Assembly (NCBI GenBank): GCA_035636095.1
Contig: DASPZU010000001.1
Span: 1-64,000 of the forward strand
DNA from: Gp7-AA10 sp035636095
Lineage (GTDB): Bacteria > Acidobacteriota > Thermoanaerobaculia > Gp7-AA8
Length of the DNA stretch: 64,000 bases
Reading direction: 5' to 3'
In this document: piece by piece, positions 59,811 to 64,000 of the stretch
Layout: each line of letters begins with the position of its first letter
How positions within the stretch are numbered: the stretch's first letter is position 1
Translations under genes and position numbers: made by a program
The notes under the pieces: generated by a model
Seen by the model: the letters and a program-made list of their open reading frames with translations, nothing else
Databases searched by the model: none
Told to the model about the DNA's origin: nothing

Positions 59811-60697
59811 TCACCTGCCTCTCCGCGCTACCGTCACGCCGCCGAGGATCAGCAGCATACCGACGAGCATCGGAATCGTGATCGGCTCATGCAGTACGAG
59901 AGTGCCAGCGATCGCCGCCACCACCGGCTGCATGTAGGCGAAGAGCGTGAGCTTGCCCGGCGGGATCACGCGCAGCGCGTAGAAGTACGCGCTGAAGGCG
60001 ATCACAGAGCCGAACAACGTGAGGTAGAGAAGCGAAAGGCCGCTGCGCATGGTCAAATACGACCACTGCCAAGGCCCGACGATCGCGGCGGCTATGAGCG
60101 TGACAAGGCCGCCGAGAAGCATCTGCAGTGCGGGAGCGAGGGCGGGCGGGACGCCCGACGGCTGGTACTTTGCCCGCAGCGTTCCGAGGTTCCAGCTGAG
60201 CGCGTAGAACTGCATGGCCATTGTGCCGAGGATCAACGCGCCCCCGGTGGACGGCTTCGCGATCGCCGGTGCGACCACTGCGGCCACGCCGCAGAAGCCG
60301 ACGATCAGCCCGGCGATCCGGCTGGGCGTAAGGCGCTCGCTGCGGATCAGGAGGCGCTCGAGCAGCGCCATCCACAGCGGCAACGTGGCCGCGAGGAGCG
60401 CCGCCAGACCGCTGGCGATGTAGTGTTCCGCCCACACGACCGAGCCGTTGGCCAGCGGTACGAGCAGGATGCCGGTCAGCGCCTCGTGTCCCCACTGCGA
60501 CGCGCGGCGCGGCAGCGGCTGGCCGTGGAGCGCGATGCCGAGGAGGATCGCTCCGGCAAGCGTGAAACGGATGCCGGTGAGGTAGAGCGTTGGCATCGTC
60601 TCGATGGCACTCGGATGGCGAGGAACGTCGTCCCCCAGATCAGGCAGATGGCGGCGAAGGAGACGAGGGCCAGCGCGCGCTCGTGCTCTCGACTCAT
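59811..60697 (-). pseudogene. EamA/DMT-family permease with a frameshift
   Basis: The N-terminus (MSREHERALALVSFAAICLIWGTTFLAIRV) is in one frame from ATG 60697. The remaining nine or so helices, from AIETMPTLYLTGIRFTLAG on, are in another. One missing base near 60608 (GTGCCATC where GTGGCCATC is expected) explains it. With it restored, the product is about 295 residues with ten helices and two EamA repeats. It may be a recent mutation or a sequencing error. TAAAGT lies 7 nt before the ATG. Confidence 0.8.
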
Positions 60698-60732
60698 GCC
60701 ACGCACTTTAGAGAGCCAGTGAATCCGGTGCG

Positions 60733-60749
60733 ATTACCTTCGAGGTAAT
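60733..60749. promoter_or_regulatory. Predicted XRE operator upstream of the 60798 gene
   Basis: ATTACCT-TCG-AGGTAAT, followed by TGATCGGC. The same palindrome and the same downstream 8-mer occur at 62239, upstream of the XRE regulator gene. It lies 48 bp before ATG 60798 and 35 bp upstream of the EamA start. Confidence 0.7.
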
Positions 60750-60797
60750 TGATCGGCTGCGCCGCTGGAACGATGCTGCCACTCCGGAGGGACTCCA

Positions 60798-61406
60798 ATG
60801 CTCAAAGGTCCCTACGCACGCATCTCGATCTTGCGTCCCCATGACGGAGACACTGTCGACTTCGAAGCCGGGTACATCCGACACCTCGAGTGGCACCGGC
60901 AGGCGAAGGACACTTGGACCTGGTATGGCTGGACGATCTGGGCCGGTGAACGACAGCGGTGGTTCGTCTACGGAACGTTCGGGCACTCGGCCGCCAGTTT
61001 GGATAGTCCGGTGGCGCCGGCGGACGACGAGCGAGACAACATTTCCAACGTTACGCCCCACGGCCAGTTTTTGGGGCATGCGCTGTACGAGTACTTGCCA
61101 GCGTTCTCGCGCGGCACGGGTGAACCGCAACCGACCGCCCGGCTCGAGTTCACGACCGTCGACCTCGTGCCCGGTGCGGAAAAAAACTTCGAGGCCGCGC
61201 TCAGCGCGGATCAATCAAGACTGCAGGGTGAGACACTCTGGTATCGGATGGTGGCGGGCGGCACCGCTCCGCGCTACGTCCGACTGCGACCGCGGCCGAG
61301 CCTGTCGGCAATTCTCGATCTAAAGAGTGAGCCGCCAGAGGCGATCGCGAAGATGACCGTTGAGATCCTGAATTTGCGACCAACGATGAGTTACGGACTC
61401 AAGTAA
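60798..61406 (+). CDS. Protein of unknown function, possibly NIPSNAP-like
   Basis: A 202-residue cytoplasmic protein. YARISILRPHDGDTVDFEAGYIRHLEWH at the N-terminus and a second similar half suggest two ferredoxin-like alpha/beta barrels as in NIPSNAP proteins, but the match is weak. GGAGGG precedes ATG 60798. It is convergent with, and overlaps by 8 bases, the XRE regulator gene, whose predicted operator lies upstream of both. Confidence 0.6.
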   Translation: MLKGPYARISILRPHDGDTVDFEAGYIRHLEWHRQAKDTWTWYGWTIWAGERQRWFVYGTFGHSAASLDSPVAPADDERDNISNVTPHGQFLGHALYEYLPAFSRGTGEPQPTARLEFTTVDLVPGAEKNFEAALSADQSRLQGETLWYRMVAGGTAPRYVRLRPRPSLSAILDLKSEPPEAIAKMTVEILNLRPTMSYGLK

Positions 61407-62202
61407 GACGTCGCGCCGCCTCCTCGGTCGCCGGGTCCGCCGCGAAGAATGCCTCGACGCGCAGCTCCTGGAGCGTGATGTCGTGCGGAGTTCCGAGGCT
61501 CGTGAGCGTGGAGAAAAACTGCAGGTGGAGGTCGCCCTTCCTGAACTCGATGGCCAGGAATGGAGCGGTGGAGACGTCGAGGTCGAGCGTCCGCCAGCGC
61601 TGCGGCACGTCGGGGTAGGAGAGCAGCTCGTCCAACAGACTACGCGTCTCGGCGCCGCCAAGACCGCTCAACACGTCGCGGTGGAGCCACTGGATCAGCG
61701 CTGCCGCCATCGCCTCCCAGTTGACGATGTGCGGGCGAAAGCCGCGCGGATGAAACATCAACCGCATCGCATTGCCGCCCCACTCGCTCGCGGCCGAAGC
61801 GTCGGCGAAGGCTTCTACCAGCCGGACGGCGCCGCCATTGGCCTTCAGGATCGTCCAGCGTCGATCGACCACGATGGCGGGGTAAGGCTCGTGCTGGCGC
61901 AGCATGAAGTCGAGCGCCCGGCCCGCCTGTTCGAGAGCCGGCGAGTCGAGATCGGTGGCGCGGTAAATGGCAGCGTAGCCGGCCGCCATCAACAGATCGT
62001 TGCGGTCGCGCAGAGGCACGTCGAGCACGCGGGCGAGCATGAGAATCATCTCGCGACTGGGCTGCGAGCGGCCGGTCTCAATGAAGCTTACGTGGCGCGA
62101 CGAGACGCCCGCCTCGACTGCGAGATCCAGCTGACTCACGCGGCGCCGCGTCCGCCACTCGCGGAGCAGACGCCCGAATGCGCTTTCAAGTTCGGCGGCC
62201 AT
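61399..62202 (-). CDS. XRE-family regulator with MmyB-like ligand-binding domain
   Basis: A 267-residue regulator. The N-terminal helix-turn-helix (LLREWRTRRRVSQLDLAVEAGVSSRHVSFIETGRSQPS) covers about residues 8-65. The rest is the MmyB-type ligand domain (LDFMLRQHEPYPAIVVDRRWTILKAN; FRPHIVNWEAMAAALIQ). ATG 62202 is chosen at MAAELESAF; upstream in-frame sequence is non-coding. TATAGA (62218-62213) is the -10 and the predicted operator 62239-62255 overlaps the -35, so it probably regulates itself. Confidence 0.9.
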   Translation of the reverse strand: MAAELESAFGRLLREWRTRRRVSQLDLAVEAGVSSRHVSFIETGRSQPSREMILMLARVLDVPLRDRNDLLMAAGYAAIYRATDLDSPALEQAGRALDFMLRQHEPYPAIVVDRRWTILKANGGAVRLVEAFADASAASEWGGNAMRLMFHPRGFRPHIVNWEAMAAALIQWLHRDVLSGLGGAETRSLLDELLSYPDVPQRWRTLDLDVSTAPFLAIEFRKGDLHLQFFSTLTSLGTPHDITLQELRVEAFFAADPATEEAARRLT

Positions 62203-62238
62203 GCCGCGCAAATCTATACTGCCCGCGAAATGGGAGCC

Positions 62239-62255
62239 ATTACCTCCAAGGTAAT
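62239..62255. promoter_or_regulatory. Predicted XRE operator in the regulator's own promoter
   Basis: ATTACCT-CCA-AGGTAAT followed by TGATCGGC, matching the site at 60733-60749 in arms, spacing and flank. It overlaps the -35 region of the regulator gene and lies 75 bp before ATG 62330 on the other side. Confidence 0.7.
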
Positions 62256-62329
62256 TGATCGGCCCGGCCGCCCTCGGTGCTGCCAAACTGCGGCACGGTT
62301 TTTTCGTAGTATTGTCGGAGGAGATTGCG

Positions 62330-62644
62330 ATGACTGAAGAAACCGCGAAAGGCGCCGCTTTCCTGCGCGAATGGGGATTTGACGTCCAGGTCTTCGAGGC
62401 TCGCGCGAAGAAATCGATCGAATCGACGCGGGGCGACCTCACCGAGGTCACCGGCGCGCTCCGGCAGACGCTGAACAACGCGAAGCAGATCCTGATGGAC
62501 CTGCAGAAGAACCGCGGCCCCGTCGCCGCGGAGCTCAAGACCGGCTTCGAGCGCGCCTGGAACGAAATGGAGGGCGCCTTCCGCCGCGCCCGTCAGAAAG
62601 TGCGCGAGGGGAAGGCACCGGAATCGACCCCGAAAACCGACTGA
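62330..62644 (+). CDS. Small helical protein of unknown function
   Basis: A 104-residue, highly charged helical protein (MTEETAKGAAFLREWGFDVQVFEARAKK; NNAKQILMDLQKNRGPVAAEL). It resembles small coiled-coil or CsbD-sized stress proteins in composition only. GGAGGAG precedes ATG 62330. It is divergent from the XRE gene and shares its regulatory region. Confidence 0.6.
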   Translation: MTEETAKGAAFLREWGFDVQVFEARAKKSIESTRGDLTEVTGALRQTLNNAKQILMDLQKNRGPVAAELKTGFERAWNEMEGAFRRARQKVREGKAPESTPKTD

Positions 62645-62675
62645 CGCATCCCGTTCGACGGCGACGGCATTCGGG

Positions 62676-62729
62676 GACCTCTTGTTCGCTCTTCTTGTGT
62701 CGTCAAATCTCGACCGGTAATTTTGGTGA
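62676..62729. repeat. Direct repeat, copy 2, at the other border of the 2.9-kb module
   Basis: Block A (62676-62699) and block B (62704-62729) repeat 59693-59716 and 59761-59786. Block B here encodes the C-terminal SPKLPVEI and stop of the spermidine-synthase-like gene. Block A reads KKSEQEV in the minus direction, like the start of the 59198 gene. Confidence 0.65.
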
Positions 62730-64000
62730 ACTGGTAGGTTCCAGCCGGCCAGCCAGCCATGCGCCGAGATACAGCGCCGCGACGACGCCGAGGAGGGCGC
62801 GGAATCCGAGCCACAGCGAGAGCGACTCGGCCACCCCTCCCGCCAGCGCGCCTAACAAATTCGATCCGATCGCCTCAGCGGCAAAGCCTGCCGAAGCGAA
62901 CCTCCGCACGAAGACGATCCCGGCGAAGAAAACCGGCAGGCAGAGAATCAACGTCGCCACCGTTGCGCGCACGAAGAAGGAACGGTAGAAGAGCGCCTGG
63001 ATCGGCACCAGGTAATTGATGGCCACACACGCGATGATGCCGGCGTAGGCGAGCTCGACGCTGGTGCGCGGCCGGGCCGCCACGATCGCGTTTGCCGCCA
63101 CGATCAATAGCAAAAGCACGGCGATCACCACCGAGTTCACCACCCAGGTGGTTCCGAACAGCAGCGCCATGCGGCTGATGATCTGGGCCTCGAGCAACAT
63201 GAAGCCAGCGCCCAGCAGAAAAAACTCGAAACGCAACTGATCAAAACCCAAGCCGATGCGCTGGGCCGCCAGCAGCGAGATCGCGATCAGCAACAGCGAG
63301 ACGGTCGCCACACTCATCGGCAATCCCGGATTGCGCTGGTAGAAGTACGGCCAGTCGTCCGTGGTCATGGCCACCGCCTCCATCGGCATCCCAACGCGCG
63401 ATCGCACATACGCACGCAGGCGAGGATCCGCGAGGGCGGCCAAGATTCTCTGCTTCGAGCCGGTGATGAAAAAGCGTCCCCAGCTTCGATACCCCGCCGT
63501 GGCTTCCAACTGCAGCGGCTGAAATCCGAATGCGTCAGTGAGCAATTCGTGCAGGCGGCCCGCAATCCACGGTCGAAACTCCACCTGAAACTTCACGATG
63601 AAAATGCCATTCGGTCGCAGCAGACGCTTAGCCGCCGCGAAGGCTTCCCGCGTGTAGACGTAGTTATCGATGCGAATGTTGGTGAAGTGCGATGCCGTGG
63701 TGTGCGAATCGAGAAGCGAGAAAACAATCAGGTCGTATTGCTCAGCGCTGTTCTGCACGTAACTACGCGCGTCATCGACGATGATCCGGACCCTCGGCGA
63801 TCCATACGGGTTCTCCGGATGCAGAGCCCGGCCGAGCTTGACGATCAGCGGATCGATCTCCACCGCCGTGATGGCGCCTGACCCGTTCCGCAAGGCCGCC
63901 GCCACGTCGTTCCCCATTCCGGATCCGAGCACCAGCACATTCGCCGGCCGCGGCGCGAAGCGGTACGGAAGGTTGTACGCGTTCAGATCCGGAGGCAATC
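62703..64000 (-). CDS. Spermidine synthase-like membrane protein, N-terminus outside window
   Basis: At least 432 residues; the frame runs off the window end. The visible N-terminal part is a spermidine-synthase-type Rossmann domain (NVLVLGSGMGNDVAAAL; VEIDPLIVKLG; VDDARSYVQ). After it come about seven transmembrane helices from SVATVSLLLIAISLLA to the C-terminus. Fused synthase-membrane proteins of this kind are common and mostly of unknown substrate. Further helices may precede the visible part. Confidence 0.8.
   Translation of the reverse strand, partial: LPPDLNAYNLPYRFAPRPANVLVLGSGMGNDVAAALRNGSGAITAVEIDPLIVKLGRALHPENPYGSPRVRIIVDDARSYVQNSAEQYDLIVFSLLDSHTTASHFTNIRIDNYVYTREAFAAAKRLLRPNGIFIVKFQVEFRPWIAGRLHELLTDAFGFQPLQLEATAGYRSWGRFFITGSKQRILAALADPRLRAYVRSRVGMPMEAVAMTTDDWPYFYQRNPGLPMSVATVSLLLIAISLLAAQRIGLGFDQLRFEFFLLGAGFMLLEAQIISRMALLFGTTWVVNSVVIAVLLLLIVAANAIVAARPRTSVELAYAGIIACVAINYLVPIQALFYRSFFVRATVATLILCLPVFFAGIVFVRRFASAGFAAEAIGSNLLGALAGGVAESLSLWLGFRALLGVVAALYLGAWLAGRLEPTSSPKLPVEI

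Noticed and set aside
1..64000. tRNA, rRNA, CRISPR, integrase or IS transposase genes
   Set aside because: None was recognised on either strand by eye; a tRNAscan or Infernal run would be needed to exclude short RNA genes.

Overview
The window is a GC-rich, gene-dense bacterial chromosome segment. It carries about 62 protein genes, plus a threonine-coded leader peptide, and no rRNA, tRNA or CRISPR that I can see. The best taxonomic guess is Acidobacteriota. The evidence is a GWxTD protein carrying the VWFA-related domain typical of acidobacteria, two large Oar-like TonB-type outer-membrane proteins in tandem, a DUF5916/CBM9 outer-membrane protein, an ECF sigma factor paired with a TPR protein, and a GntR-ABC-2 operon ending in a large secreted protein. 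This is inference from gene content; no marker phylogeny was possible.

Layout. 0-7 kb: a truncated zinc protease, a secreted protein, a double GNAT acetyltransferase, a secreted beta-propeller candidate and purL, which carries a REP-like palindrome inside its coding sequence. 7-12 kb: a Spy/CpxP-like gene divergent from a histidine kinase-response regulator pair, then a TPR protein. 12-20 kb: an nnr-VWFA-tsaE operon; a TIGR04282 glycosyltransferase divergent from a SAM hydrolase-PBP-PilZ operon; ubiE. 20-31 kb: an EXORDIUM-like secreted protein, nadE plus a lipoprotein, the DUF5916 protein, a DUF1573-like protein, GH3/NagZ with a sodium:solute symporter, and a methyltransferase. 31-38 kb: two tandem Oar-like proteins with matching promoters, then a MITE-like element. 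38-44 kb: a five-gene operon (45-codon peptide, GntR, ABC ATPase, permease with a large C-terminal domain, secreted protein) behind a perfect palindromic operator. 44-49 kb, minus strand: STAS - thrS - infC - rpmI - rplT - pheS - two membrane proteins. A threonine attenuator precedes thrS, infC starts at ATT, and pheT is absent. 49-57 kb: a HEAT protein, an M4 protease with an emfourin-like inhibitor, GT39, a cyclase, an ECF sigma factor with a TPR protein, and an SCPU protein. 57-64 kb: TMEM43; a module with an XRE/MmyB regulator and a frameshifted EamA permease, bounded by degenerate direct repeats; and the end of a spermidine-synthase-like membrane protein.

Two signals are not explained by the genes. 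(1) Seven intergenic hairpins are each built from a short word repeated in tandem on one arm and in complement on the other, with a different word at nearly every locus. They fill the gaps between genes, usually ending within about 12 nt of the next start codon. (2) Upstream of thrS there is a 19-residue peptide with seven threonines, followed by segments that can form protector, antiterminator and terminator hairpins: a classical attenuator. In addition, many genes have a near-consensus -10 box 5-8 nt before the start codon and no Shine-Dalgarno sequence, which suggests frequent leaderless transcription.
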